NCBI GenBank assembly: GCA_963791545.1
Contig: CAWBSR010000005.1
Coordinates: 1-57,912 of the forward strand
DNA from: JALYXV01 sp963791545
Lineage (GTDB): Bacteria; Actinomycetota; Acidimicrobiia; Acidimicrobiales; Palsa-688
Reading direction: 5' to 3'
Length of the DNA stretch: 57,912 nucleotides
A model generated the notes under the pieces. That model saw only the letters and a list, made by a program, of their open reading frames with translations, did not search any database and was not told the origin of the DNA. The position numbers and the translations under genes were made by a program. Positions 50,177-57,912 of this stretch are shown piece by piece; the stretch's first letter is position 1; each line of letters opens with the position of its first letter.

Positions 50177-51928
50177 CTACCTGCCCTTACGACGACGACG
50201 GCTATTGCTGGCATTGCGGGCGCTCCCGCCTCCGGTGCGCCCCTGGGGACTACCCGAACCCCGGGCGCCGGCTCCAGCGGCTGTCCCCGCCTCGGCGGCG
50301 TCGGTGCCCTCGGACGCAATCATGGCCTGAGCACCTTCGGCGGGAGCACCGTTGCCCGAAGCACCTTTGCCGGCGATTTTGGCAGCCCCGTTTCCACTGG
50401 TGGCGCCGCCGCCATTGCCGCCGATGCCAGCACCGGACCCGGATCCCTCGGCCGGGATCACCGGCGGGGGCGGCGCCGGGGCAGCCCCTGGACTAGCCGC
50501 CTTCGAAGGCGTAATGGGCTTGGTAGGGGTGCCCGGCTTCGCGCCGCCCGCGGGCCCACCCGATTTCTGACCGGCCCCGGGGGCGACCCCCCCGGCGCCA
50601 CCCGGTTTGGCGCCACTGGCCTTGGCGAGGCCCGGTTTACTGGCCCCGGACCGGCCTGCGCCCGGTTTGGAAGGCGCCTTGGACCCAGACGACCCAGACG
50701 ACCCAGACGACCCAGACGACCCGGTCGTTCCCGGCTTCGAGGGCGCCACCACCCCGGGCTTCTGGGACACTCTCTTGGCCCCCGCGGCGCCCTTGCCGCC
50801 AGACGCCGCCGGCCGTTGGGACTTGTTTACACCAGACGTTGCCGGCGGGGCTTTGCCTGCTGGCCCCCGAGTCCCGCCCCGCGGCGGAGTGCCGCCCTTT
50901 TCGCTCCCGGGCTTCGCTCCCGGCTTGGGTGCGTTTTTCCCGCCTGGGTTTCGCCGCTCGGCCGCCGCCTCACTGGCATTGATCAGGAGGTCGCGAAAGC
51001 GGGGCCGCCCCGACGCCTTCGGGTTGGTGTCTGACGCCTTTGCCCTGGCGTCGGATCCCTTCGCTTTCGAGTCCCGGGCGTCGATCTCGCGCGTTTTCGC
51101 CTCGATTTCCTTGACGTCCTTGGCCACCAGCGACTTGACCTTGGGGTCGTAACGGTAAAGTGCCCATTGCTGGCCGATGCGAATAATATTGCTGACGGTC
51201 CAGTACAGCACGACGCCCGCCGGGAAGTTCAGGGAAATAAACCCGAATACCAGTGGGATGACTTTCATCATCATGGCCTGACCCGGTTGGCTCACAGCCG
51301 CGGGATTCTTGGACGTCAACTGGTATTGCTGATAAAACTGGGTGCCGACCATGATCAGCAGGAGCACGAAATAGGGAAGGGAATGACCGAGACCGCCGCC
51401 GATATTCCGAGCGGACTTGGCCAGGTTCATCCCGAAGGCATCGAGTTGCCCGTGTGCGGCAACGATGTCTTTGTACATCCGGGTGTTCGATGTCAGATAT
51501 CTGGGGACCGCGGTAACTACCTTGTGACCATTGACGGTCGTGGTCACGGTATGGCTCAGGCCCTCGAGTACCCGCAGCAAGCCGATGAACAATGGGAATG
51601 GCAACAACATCGGCAGACACCCGCCGAGCGGGCTGGCATTGTGTTCCTTGTACAGCGCCATGACCGCTTCATTGAGTGCCTGGCGGTCGTTCTTGTGTTG
51701 TTCTTGCAACTTCTTCATTTCCGGCTGCAGCTTTTGCATTACCAACATCGACCGCGTCTGCTTAATGGTGAGCGGCGTCAGCACGATCATCATGAGAATG
51801 GTGAGCAGGACGATGGCGATGCCGTAGTTGGGCACCAGGTCGTAGAAGAAGGCCAGCACAGCCGCCAATGGGTTGGCGATGGGAGCCCAAAAGCCCCCGG
51901 CGGCCGCCAACACGGGCGAGAGGATCAT
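50177..51928 (-). CDS. yidC: membrane protein insertase YidC, with long C-terminal tail
   Basis: The protein has 583 residues. YidC inserts and folds membrane proteins alone or with SecYEG. The insertase core covers about residues 1-265: IAIVLLTILMMIVLTPLTIKQ, PEMKKLQEQHKNDRQALNEA (coiled cytoplasmic loop), GGCLPMLLPFPLFIGLLRVL and NFPAGVVLYWTVSNIIRIGQQ (region of 21, residues about 235-255). The remaining 315 residues are Lys/Ala/Gly/Pro/Ser-rich and disordered, ending SRRRRKGR, which may contact the ribosome. A 9-bp repeat encodes GSSGSS units. Its ATG overlaps the yidD stop (ATGA). Confidence 0.95.
   Translation of the reverse strand: MILSPVLAAAGGFWAPIANPLAAVLAFFYDLVPNYGIAIVLLTILMMIVLTPLTIKQTRSMLVMQKLQPEMKKLQEQHKNDRQALNEAVMALYKEHNASPLGGCLPMLLPFPLFIGLLRVLEGLSHTVTTTVNGHKVVTAVPRYLTSNTRMYKDIVAAHGQLDAFGMNLAKSARNIGGGLGHSLPYFVLLLIMVGTQFYQQYQLTSKNPAAVSQPGQAMMMKVIPLVFGFISLNFPAGVVLYWTVSNIIRIGQQWALYRYDPKVKSLVAKDVKEIEAKTREIDARDSKAKGSDARAKASDTNPKASGRPRFRDLLINASEAAAERRNPGGKNAPKPGAKPGSEKGGTPPRGGTRGPAGKAPPATSGVNKSQRPAASGGKGAAGAKRVSQKPGVVAPSKPGTTGSSGSSGSSGSSGSKAPSKPGAGRSGASKPGLAKASGAKPGGAGGVAPGAGQKSGGPAGGAKPGTPTKPITPSKAASPGAAPAPPPPVIPAEGSGSGAGIGGNGGGATSGNGAAKIAGKGASGNGAPAEGAQAMIASEGTDAAEAGTAAGAGARGSGSPQGRTGGGSARNASNSRRRRKGR
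50682..50717. repeat. four 9-bp repeats in the yidC tail
   Basis: GACCCAGAC is repeated four times, encoding a Gly-Ser-Ser run; the 9-bp unit keeps the frame. Confidence 0.9.
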
Positions 51929-52197
51929 GACGGATTCCTAACTCCGGAAGGGTCCGGAACGGGGTCGGCCCCATGGCCGCCCCAGGGGTGGCAACGGCAC
52001 AGCCGGCGGACCGCCAGCCAGGAGCCGCGGGCAGCACCGTGGCGGTCGACCGCCACGGCGGCGTATTCAGAACAGCTGGGGATGTACCGGCACGGCGACG
52101 GCCGGCCCCGGCGGACGGCTTGATAAATCCGGACCAACCCGATGAGAAGCTGGGCCGGTGCGCTGTGGGCCCGCCCGGAGGTGGCCACCGCGCTCAC
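51925..52197 (-). CDS. yidD: membrane protein insertion efficiency factor YidD
   Basis: The protein has 90 residues. YidD is a small membrane-associated protein that helps YidC. The signature YQAVRRGRPSPCRYIPSCSEY with its Cys pair is diagnostic (positions about 25-45), followed by RGSWLAVRRLCRCHPWGGHG (20). It overlaps rnpA upstream by ATGA and yidC downstream by ATGA, giving tight coupling. Confidence 0.96.
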   Translation of the reverse strand: MSAVATSGRAHSAPAQLLIGLVRIYQAVRRGRPSPCRYIPSCSEYAAVAVDRHGAARGSWLAVRRLCRCHPWGGHGADPVPDPSGVRNPS

Positions 52198-52742
52198 GAA
52201 ATCGCCTGGTCGAGCGGCTCGCCGGACGGGCGGGAGCGCGACGATTGCCGTCGTGTCTCCTGTTCCCAGATGGCGTCGAACGCTCGCATGACGGTGAGTT
52301 GCAGGTCTCCAAAACGCAGGTGGGCTGACTGGGGGGAAACCCCGATCAGGTACATGCCCGGTCGAAGTTGCGAGGCCAGGTCGTGGACGATGGTTCGGAG
52401 CTGGCGGCGGATCCGGTTGCGCTCGACGGCGTTGCCGACCTTGCGGCCGATGGCATAGGCGACGCGCGGCGGCTCCACCGGATTGCCGTTGACAAAGGAT
52501 ACCGTGATGGGCCCGATATGGGCTCGAGCCGGTCGAGAGGCCGGCGGGGTACCCCGGGGCGGGTTGAAGGCACGGAAGGAAGTGCGCCCCCGGACCCGCC
52601 AGATCAGGCCGAGAGCCGCTTGCGACCCTTGAGACGGCGAGCCTTCAAGATGGCCCGCCCGGCCCGGGTTTCCATCCGATGACGGAAGCCGTGTTTCTTG
52701 GCCCGCCTCCGGTTGTTCGGCTGAAATGTGCGCTTCACTCAT
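52194..52742 (-). CDS. rnpA: RNase P protein component, apparently with rpmH nested inside
   Basis: RnpA helps the RNase P RNA mature tRNA 5' ends. The recognisable core starts at LIWRVRGRTSFRAF and includes the signature GRKVGNAVERNRIRRQLR. No ATG, GTG or TTG exists at the usual start. The only canonical start in this frame is ATG 52742, four bases upstream of the rpmH GTG, which gives 182 residues and encloses all of rpmH out of frame, exactly as described for Thermus. The shared AGGAGG is two bases from this ATG and six from the rpmH GTG. The alternative is CTG 52607, overlapping the rpmH stop as CTGA (137 residues). The stop overlaps yidD by ATGA. Confidence 0.85.
   Translation of the reverse strand: MSEAHISAEQPEAGQETRLPSSDGNPGRAGHLEGSPSQGSQAALGLIWRVRGRTSFRAFNPPRGTPPASRPARAHIGPITVSFVNGNPVEPPRVAYAIGRKVGNAVERNRIRRQLRTIVHDLASQLRPGMYLIGVSPQSAHLRFGDLQLTVMRAFDAIWEQETRRQSSRSRPSGEPLDQAIS
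52604..52738 (-). CDS. rpmH: 50S ribosomal protein L34
   Basis: The protein has 44 residues from GTG 52738, with AGGAGG six bases upstream. It is the textbook sequence: KRTFQPNNRRRAKKHGFRHR, METRAGRAILKARRLKGRKR and LSA at the end. It begins the rpmH-rnpA-yidD-yidC-jag-rsmG cluster. In most actinobacteria dnaA lies just upstream; here a DUF4190 gene does. The rnpA frame runs through the whole gene. Confidence 0.97.
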   Translation of the reverse strand: MKRTFQPNNRRRAKKHGFRHRMETRAGRAILKARRLKGRKRLSA

Positions 52743-53005
52743 GGCCTCCTCGGTCCTGGCCGCACCTGCTGCCGCCGCGGCTCGGCGACGGCGCCGCGCG
52801 TCAGCCCCAACGGCCCGCTGGCAGGAGTTTATCTTACGGTCCCGCCCATCGGCCGCGAGACCCCGAAGGTTGACACCAACCACCGGAGGACAATGTCTTT
52901 CGATAGGTGCCAAGGACTTTCGAGATACCCAATCCAAGAATTCCCGCCTGTCAGAACGGGCTCCGGTACGCTCAAAGGCGGGCACACACGTTGGGGGACT
53001 GAGCG

Positions 53006-53713
53006 ATGGGGTTCGACTCGCACGCCAACCAGGGCACGGGAGCGCCGGGGTCCGGTGACGGATCCGACGATGTCGACGGTAGTTCCTGGCCACCGCCGGC
53101 GTCCCCGCCCCGCCCGCCCGCCCCACCCACCGCCAGCTGGCCCCCCGCCCCCGACGCCCCATCGGGTCCCAGCGAGTCCTATGGTGGCCCGGCGAATAGT
53201 TACGGACCGCCGCCCCCGCCCGGGTACGGCCCGCCGTCCCCGCCCGGGTACGGCCCGCCGCCGGCCCCTGGCTACGGAGCACCGCCGCCGCCCGGCTACG
53301 GCCCTCCCCCCGCTCCTGGCTACGGGGCGCCGCCGCCCCCGCCTGGCTACGGTCAGCCGCCGGCCGGCTACGGGGGTTACCCCAGCGGCTACGGCTATTC
53401 CGGGGGCGCCCCCTTGCGCACCGACGGCACCGCCGTAGCCGCGTTGATCACTGCGATCGCCTCGTTCGTCATCTGCCCGGTCCTGCCCGCCATCATCGCC
53501 CTGGTCATGATCCCCGGCTCCCGCCGGACCATCACCAACTCCGGCGGTTCCGTCGGAGGCCTGGGCCTGCTCACGGCCGCCAAGGTCGTGGCCTGGATCA
53601 ACATCGCGCTGGGCGTAATTGGCCTGGTGGTGTTCGCCATCGCCGTCGCGGTGTCCTCGACGTCGAACACCTCCAATGCGGCCGCCCACTTCGTCGCCAC
53701 GATCGTCGGCTGA
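53006..53713 (+). CDS. Pro/Gly/Tyr-rich DUF4190 membrane protein
   Basis: The protein has 235 residues from ATG 53006. Residues 1-130 are disordered, with at least five PGYG-containing repeats (GYGPPPAPGYGAPPPP type). The C-terminal 100 residues form the DUF4190 module with two membrane segments (AVAALITAIASFVICPVLPA and VAWINIALGVIGLVVFAIAV). Such proteins are common in actinobacteria and have no known function; the repeats may drive protein condensation. The slipin gene follows after 2 bp, so the two may work together. Confidence 0.82.
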   Translation: MGFDSHANQGTGAPGSGDGSDDVDGSSWPPPASPPRPPAPPTASWPPAPDAPSGPSESYGGPANSYGPPPPPGYGPPSPPGYGPPPAPGYGAPPPPGYGPPPAPGYGAPPPPPGYGQPPAGYGGYPSGYGYSGGAPLRTDGTAVAALITAIASFVICPVLPAIIALVMIPGSRRTITNSGGSVGGLGLLTAAKVVAWINIALGVIGLVVFAIAVAVSSTSNTSNAAAHFVATIVG

Positions 53714-53715
53714 GC

Positions 53716-54495
53716 GTGCTGGCCGCCGCCAACACCGCCGGGGGGGTCGCAGTCGGCATCATCGTCGTGCTCATCGCCGTGTTCATCCTGATTCGGTCGA
53801 TCCTGATCATCGTGACCGAGTACGAGCGGGGCGTGTTCTTCCGGCTCGGCAAGGTGCTCCCCGGCGCCCGAGGGCCGGGGATCGTGTTCCGGATGCCCGC
53901 CGTGGACCGGGTGGTGAAGGTCAACTTGAGGGTCGAGGTGATCGATATCCCGCCCCAGGCGGTGATCACCCAGGACAACGTCACCATTCAGGTGGACGCG
54001 GTCGTCTACTTCCAGGTCGTGGACCCGGTGAAGGCGGTGATCGGCGTGGACAACTTCCGTTTCGCCAGCCAGCGCATCGCCATGACCAGTCTGCGCTCGA
54101 TCATCGGCCGCCACGAGCTCGACGACCTGCTGGCCCATCGGGAGAACATCAACACCGAACTGCGGGAGACCATCGCCAAGAGCACCTCGCATTGGGGCGT
54201 CGAGGTGCGCCAGGTCGAGGTGCGCGACGTCACGCTGCCGCCCGAGCTGCTGCGGGCCATGGCCCGCCAGGCGGAGGCGGAACGGGAGCGGCGGGCCAAG
54301 GTCATCGCGGCCACCGCCGAGTTGCAGGCCAGCGAGGAGTTGGCCGAGGCGGCCCGCAAGCTGGCCGAGGCGCCTGGGGCGCTCCAGCTACGCACCCTCC
54401 AGACCCTGGCCGAGGTGGCGACCGAAAAGAACTCCACCCTGATCTTCCCCATTCCCATCGAAATCCTGGAATCACTGCGGGGCCGGACGCTGTAG
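53716..54495 (+). CDS. slipin / stomatin-like SPFH (band 7) protein
   Basis: The protein has 259 residues from GTG 53716. An N-terminal membrane segment (VGIIVVLIAVFILIRSIL) is followed by the SPFH domain: EYERGVFFRLGKVLPGARGPG, RVEVIDIPPQAVITQDNV, DAVVYFQVVDPVKAVIGV and LRSIIGRHELDDLLAHRENI (20). The C-terminal coiled coil is rich in Ala/Glu/Arg (ARQAEAERERRAKVIAATAE). Stomatins form membrane-bound oligomers that organise membrane domains and often work with NfeD or proteases; no NfeD gene is adjacent. Confidence 0.93.
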   Translation: MLAAANTAGGVAVGIIVVLIAVFILIRSILIIVTEYERGVFFRLGKVLPGARGPGIVFRMPAVDRVVKVNLRVEVIDIPPQAVITQDNVTIQVDAVVYFQVVDPVKAVIGVDNFRFASQRIAMTSLRSIIGRHELDDLLAHRENINTELRETIAKSTSHWGVEVRQVEVRDVTLPPELLRAMARQAEAERERRAKVIAATAELQASEELAEAARKLAEAPGALQLRTLQTLAEVATEKNSTLIFPIPIEILESLRGRTL

Positions 54496-54563
54496 AGCCG
54501 GGCTGGGGGAAAACCAGTGGCCGCCCCCGGGGGGCGTCATCGGCGCTCTTACACTCGGCGACC

Positions 54564-55565
54564 ATGGGACGGCGCTATCTACTGCTCGGCGTCGTCACCG
54601 CCGGTTGGGGCACCATTCCGGTGCTGGCCGGATTGGTGAGCCTTCCATCGCCGCTCATCGTCGCCATTCGGTTGTGGACGGCGGCCATCTGCCTGGGGGC
54701 GGTGCTCCTGGTGGGCGAAGGGCGGCGCCGGCGGGGCGGGCGGGGCGGACCAGGGCGGCGGGAACCGCCCGGTGGGCGGGCCCGGCCCGGGGGGCACCCG
54801 GGGGGGGAGCAGGTAGGACAGGCTCGGCTGCTGTCGGTCCAGCCACTGCGGTGCTGCCTCACCGGCGCTGTCCTCGGGGTCCACTGGCTGGCATTGTTCG
54901 CGGCCTATAAGCGGGCTCCCGCGGGAACGGTCATCCTCATCGTGTACCTGGCGCCGCTCGGCGTGGCCGCCCTGGCCCCCCGCCTGCTCGGCGAGCACCT
55001 CGGTCGGGCCACCATCGCCGCCCTGGCCGGGGCCACGCTGGGTTTCGGTTTGCTGGCCGCCCCCACCGTCGAGTCGGCCGGAGCCGCGGGGTTGATCCTG
55101 GCGCTCCTGGCGGCGGTGCTCTTCGTCGCCCTCATCGTGTTGTCGAAGCCGCTGGCGGTTTCCTACGGCGGGTTGCGGCTGGCATTCATGGAGTTGGCGG
55201 GCGCGGGGATCCTCCTGGTTCCCGTCGCCCTGGCCAGCACCTGGCCCCGGCCGGCCGCCGCCTGGCTGTGGGTGGTCGTACTCGGAGTCCTCCACACCGC
55301 CGTCGGGATCACGCTGTACTTGAGCGTCCTGGCCGATGTCCCCGCCACCCATGTGGGCATCCTGGGCTACCTCGAGCCGGTGGTCGTGGTGCTGGCCGCG
55401 TGGCTGTGGCTGGGCCAGCGACCCGGGTGGGCGACTGTGGTGGGGGGACTTTTGGTCGTGGCCGCCGGGGTCAGCATTGCCGCCTCGGGGACCTCGATCG
55501 GCTGGCGACGCCGGGGGATCGGCGACCTCGTGGGTTCGGTCGACCCGGCGGTACCGTCACCGTGA
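54564..55565 (+). CDS. EamA/DMT-family transporter
   Basis: The protein has 333 residues from ATG 54564. Ten membrane segments in two EamA repeats are expected; WGTIPVLAGLVSLPSPLIVA and AIRLW start repeat 1, and LEPVVVVLAAWLWLGQRPGW ends repeat 2. A Gly/Arg-rich loop of about 40 residues after the second segment is unusual and lies in a very GC-rich stretch. Members export amino acids or metabolites; the substrate is unknown. Its stop overlaps the next ATG (TGATG). Confidence 0.88.
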   Translation: MGRRYLLLGVVTAGWGTIPVLAGLVSLPSPLIVAIRLWTAAICLGAVLLVGEGRRRRGGRGGPGRREPPGGRARPGGHPGGEQVGQARLLSVQPLRCCLTGAVLGVHWLALFAAYKRAPAGTVILIVYLAPLGVAALAPRLLGEHLGRATIAALAGATLGFGLLAAPTVESAGAAGLILALLAAVLFVALIVLSKPLAVSYGGLRLAFMELAGAGILLVPVALASTWPRPAAAWLWVVVLGVLHTAVGITLYLSVLADVPATHVGILGYLEPVVVVLAAWLWLGQRPGWATVVGGLLVVAAGVSIAASGTSIGWRRRGIGDLVGSVDPAVPSP

Positions 55566-55825
55566 TGGATTCGGCACTGGTTCAGGCGGCGACGTCGTCA
55601 GGAAGCGGCCTGTTCGGAGGGACCGACCTCTTGCGGCTCCTGGTGCTTGCTTTCGGGGGTGCCCTCGTCGTGGGCAACGTTCTGGCCCGGGTCCGGCCGC
55701 CCTCGCGCGTCCCTTACGGCGACGATGACGGCCCGCCCGTCAAGCCGCCGCTGTCGCGCAGCGTGGTGATGATCACGATCGGGATGATCGCGGTCGTGTG
55801 GTCCGTTGCCACCTTGGTGTCTTGA
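55565..55825 (+). CDS. small two-span membrane protein
   Basis: The protein has 86 residues. The ATG overlaps the EamA stop by one base, so it is coupled. Two hydrophobic segments (LLRLLVLAFGGALVVGNVLA and VVMITIGMIAVVWSVATLV) flank a polar loop rich in Pro/Asp (PPSRVPYGDDDGPPVKPP). No family is recognised. Coding character is supported by the coupling and the membrane pattern. Confidence 0.7.
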   Translation: MDSALVQAATSSGSGLFGGTDLLRLLVLAFGGALVVGNVLARVRPPSRVPYGDDDGPPVKPPLSRSVVMITIGMIAVVWSVATLVS

Positions 55826-55847
55826 TTTGATTCGGAGGGAGTCAGCC

Positions 55848-56498
55848 ATGGCCATAACCGGTTTCCGGCTCGGGATCTACGTCTTCAAAGACGTCGAGAT
55901 AGTCGACTTTGCCGCCCCCCATGGCGTCTTCTCGGTCGCCCGACGCTTCGATCCGGAACTCGAAGCGTTTCTGATCGCCGATGCCATGCGCCCGGTGCAG
56001 GCCCAGGCGGGCTTCACGGTGCTGCCGAATTACTCGTTTGCCGACCGCCCCGCCATGGACGCCTTCCTGATCCCGGGCGGGTTCGGCACCCGCCAGGAGA
56101 TCCGCAACGGGAGACTCCAGGAATTCGTGCGCAGCCAGCCCGCCGAAACGCTGCTCACCAGCGTGTGCACCGGGTCATGGGTCTACGGGAAGATGGGCTT
56201 GTTGGACGGGATTCCCGCCACCAGCCGCAAGGAGCCCGACCGCATCGAGGCCACACCACCCGGGAAGGTGCCCATCGACCGCCTCGCCGGCCTGGCAACC
56301 GCCTGCCGGATCAGCCGGGCCCGGGTGGTCGACGCGGGCCGGATCATCACCGCGGGTGGGATCACCGCGGGAATGGAGTTGGGGTTCCACCTCCTCCGCC
56401 GGGCCGGCTACCACGAGGACTTCATCAGCGACGTAGCCCGGGTCATGGAATATCAGGCGGCCTACGACCTCTATCGCGACGACATCGAGACGGTCTGA
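55848..56498 (+). CDS. DJ-1/PfpI family protein
   Basis: From ATG 55848, with GGAGGGAG seven bases upstream, the protein has 216 residues. The class I glutamine-amidotransferase-like fold shows IYVFKDVEIVDFAAPHGVFS, DAFLIPGGFGTRQEIRNGRL (20) and the nucleophile elbow LLTSVCTGSWVYGKMGLL with a catalytic-type Cys. The Glu after the first strand is kept. The family includes isonitrile hydratase, glyoxalase-like and AraC-linked forms; the exact reaction is unknown. It stands alone. Confidence 0.88.
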   Translation: MAITGFRLGIYVFKDVEIVDFAAPHGVFSVARRFDPELEAFLIADAMRPVQAQAGFTVLPNYSFADRPAMDAFLIPGGFGTRQEIRNGRLQEFVRSQPAETLLTSVCTGSWVYGKMGLLDGIPATSRKEPDRIEATPPGKVPIDRLAGLATACRISRARVVDAGRIITAGGITAGMELGFHLLRRAGYHEDFISDVARVMEYQAAYDLYRDDIETV

Positions 56499-56684
56499 CG
56501 GCTCGCTCAGGGCCGGGATTGTTCAGGGCGAGGACCAGGACCAGGACCGGGAATGATGCTCGCCCCACGAACAAAGACCATCTCGAAGTCTCGGTCGCGG
56601 GTCATGGCGGTCCGCCTCCTCCACAGCCGGGGTGGTCCTGGGTCGGTATCGCTTTCCACCCACCACTACAGGAGGTCGGAAAAA

Positions 56685-57251
56685 ATGCGGAAATTCACGG
56701 TGCGGCCGGTCCTGACGTTGAAGGGCCGGAAGTTCAAGGGGCTGCGAGGGTGGGCCGGCAAGCCGCTCCATCCCCCCCTCACCGACATCCCGGTGGCCGC
56801 CTACATCCTGGCGTCCGTGTTCGACATCATCTCCGCCGTCCGTGGCCGGAACCACCTCTCGTCTCGTGAGTTGTTCCACGCCGGGACCTTCGTGTTCGTT
56901 GGCGGTGCAGTGGTGTCACTCCTGGCTGCCCTCACCGGATGGTGGGACTGGCTCAAATCGTCGCACCCCGGCAACCAGGCCCGGCGCACCATCAATACCC
57001 ACGCCGTGATCATGATCGCCGTCACCGGGCTGGCCCTGGCTGACATCGCGTGGCGGCTGAACGATTACCACACCGCCTTCGCCACTCCGATCGGGTTGAC
57101 CCTGTTGTCGCTGGTCGTGGCCGCCCTGGTCTCGATCGGAGCCACCTTCGGCGGGAGCCTGGTGTTCGACTACGGCTTCAATGTCGAGACCTCCGGTGAC
57201 CATCCGGTGTGGCACCAGTCGGAGACCGACGTTTTCCCGGGCCAGCACTGA
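56685..57251 (+). CDS. DUF2231 membrane protein
   Basis: The protein has 188 residues from ATG 56685, nine bases after AGGAGG. The DUF2231 signature GKPLHPPLTDIPVAAYILAS is followed by four membrane segments, with WWDWLKSSHPGNQARRTINT (20) after the second. Related proteins are predicted heme- or redox-linked membrane proteins, but no function is established. The next gene starts three bases after its stop. Confidence 0.85.
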   Translation: MRKFTVRPVLTLKGRKFKGLRGWAGKPLHPPLTDIPVAAYILASVFDIISAVRGRNHLSSRELFHAGTFVFVGGAVVSLLAALTGWWDWLKSSHPGNQARRTINTHAVIMIAVTGLALADIAWRLNDYHTAFATPIGLTLLSLVVAALVSIGATFGGSLVFDYGFNVETSGDHPVWHQSETDVFPGQH

Positions 57252-57254
57252 CCG

Positions 57255-57848
57255 GTGGGTGACGCGGTCGAAGGAGGCGATCCCCCGTGTTGGGCGGAGC
57301 AGGTTTGCGATGCCTGCGGGGCCCTGGTCGGCGAGGGCGGGGAACACGCCTGTCGCGAACCAGCGCTGCCCGTGAGGCGCACCATCGTGGGATTCCAACA
57401 GGACCCCTCCGGCGACTGGGTGGCGGAGCTGTCCTGTCTGCACAGCCAGCACCTTCGGCACAATCCTCCATTTCAGCTGCGCCCCTGGGTGCTGAGCGAC
57501 GAGGAGCGAGCCGCTCACCGGGGTAGCAACATCGATTGCACGCTCTGCGCCCGAGCCGAGCTGCCCGATGGGCTGACCGTGGTCCGCACCGCGGGGCCCT
57601 TTGACGCTGCCAGCCTGCCGGCCGGGCTGCGCCGGGACCATGTCGTGGCCGGCGGTACGTGGGGTCGCCTGCAGGTGCTCGAGGGCGACGTCACCTTGAC
57701 CCTGCATCTCGAGCCACCCCTGTCCTTCCGGCTCCATGAAGGCGAAGGCCAGGCGATCCCGCCCGGCATTCCTCACCACCTCAACCTCGACGCCCCGGTG
57801 AGCCTGACGATCGAGTTCCTCACCGCCGGAAGTCCGAACCCGAGGTAA
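57255..57848 (+). CDS. DUF3565-DUF1971 two-domain protein
   Basis: The protein has 197 residues from GTG 57255. After a Cys-rich N-terminal segment (CWAEQVCDACGALV) comes DUF3565 (TIVGFQQDPSGDWVAELSCL, HLRHNPPFQLRPWVLSDEER, then CTLCARAELP). The last 85 residues are a DUF1971/TehB-like cupin: RTAGPFDAASLPAGLRRDHV, WGRLQVLEGDVTLTL and IPPGIPHHLNL, whose His residues fit a metal site. Similar domains are annotated as tellurite-resistance-like, but the activity is unknown. It is probably co-transcribed with the DUF2231 gene. Confidence 0.82.
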   Translation: MGDAVEGGDPPCWAEQVCDACGALVGEGGEHACREPALPVRRTIVGFQQDPSGDWVAELSCLHSQHLRHNPPFQLRPWVLSDEERAAHRGSNIDCTLCARAELPDGLTVVRTAGPFDAASLPAGLRRDHVVAGGTWGRLQVLEGDVTLTLHLEPPLSFRLHEGEGQAIPPGIPHHLNLDAPVSLTIEFLTAGSPNPR

Positions 57849-57883
57849 GGCGCACTGCCCGCTGGTATCGTTCGCGACGCCTT

Positions 57884-57912
57884 GCGAGCGTAGTTCAGCG
57901 GCAGAACATCAG
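57884..57912 (+). tRNA. partial tRNA, probably tRNA-Gly
   Basis: GCGAGCG-TA-GTTC-AGCGGCA-GAAC-A-TCAG reads as acceptor, D-arm and the first anticodon-stem bases of a tRNA; it is cut by the window end before the anticodon. The acceptor and the short D-loop fit actinobacterial tRNA-Gly. Confidence 0.75.

Noticed and set aside
52869..52910. TTGACA at 52870 and GGAGG-ACA-ATG as a plus-strand gene start before DUF4190
   Set aside because: The frame that follows is the shadow of the DUF4190 gene, and no matching -10 element is seen 17 bases from TTGACA.

Overview
The window is about 58 kb of high-GC chromosome from an actinobacterium. The gene set and order match the Mycobacterium-type replication-origin neighbourhood: gyrA/gyrB/recF/dciA/dnaN/dnaA, a DUF3566 protein beside a tRNA-Ile-like gene, dnaB carrying an intein, ponA-DUF5318-padR-ino1, and pcnA...murJ-sigM-trxB-trxA-cwlM-parB-parA-rsmG-jag-yidC-yidD-rnpA-rpmH. 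Stand-alone LigD polymerase, DUF6049, DUF3566, DUF5318 and CwlM-like proteins all point to Actinobacteria. A deep-branching class such as Acidimicrobiia is my guess, not something the sequence proves.

Layout. 0-10 kb, minus strand: partial tRNA, DUF3566, gyrA, gyrB, a continuous recF-dciA frame, dnaN, dnaA. 10-16 kb: ATP-grasp enzyme, LigD-type polymerase, secreted subtilase, cation-efflux protein, a decayed LuxR regulator with an 8-bp repeat, and a 45-residue peptide gene with a double-glycine-type leader. 16-25 kb, minus: dnaB with intein, rplI, ssb, rpsF (no rpsR), DUF192, panB, ponA, DUF5318. 25-28 kb, plus: padR and ino1, then an AbiEi/DUF559-like gene (minus) and a GC-rich repeat island. 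28-33 kb: methyltransferase, CCA-adding enzyme, orphan PilT ATPase, histone-deacetylase-like hydrolase, GNAT. 33-45.5 kb, plus: DUF6049, MurJ, a small membrane protein, DegV, Ser/Thr kinase, ECF sigma and anti-sigma, thioredoxin reductase, thioredoxin, CwlM-like pseudoamidase. 45.7-52.7 kb, minus: parB, parA, a 0.9-kb gap with two strong parS sites, rsmG, jag, yidC, yidD, rnpA, rpmH. 53-58 kb, plus: DUF4190, stomatin-like, EamA, small membrane protein, PfpI, DUF2231, DUF3565/DUF1971, partial tRNA-Gly.

The genes cover replication start and elongation (DnaA, DnaN, DnaB, SSB, RecF, DciA, gyrase), chromosome partition (ParAB/parS), membrane-protein insertion (YidC/YidD/Jag), cell-wall building (PonA, MurJ, DUF6049, kinase, CwlM) and thiol redox control (TrxA/TrxB, SigM-like pair).

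The most interesting points are: (1) a RecF-DciA fusion frame with a G-GGA-AAA slippery site exactly where RecF should end; (2) an rnpA frame that encloses all of rpmH, as described for Thermus; (3) a 30-bp repeat whose 29-bp copy puts DUF6049 and MurJ in different frames that would otherwise be one fused protein; (4) an unannotated peptide gene downstream of dnaB; (5) a DnaB intein whose homing endonuclease has lost both acidic residues; (6) breakage of the usual rpmH-dnaA junction.
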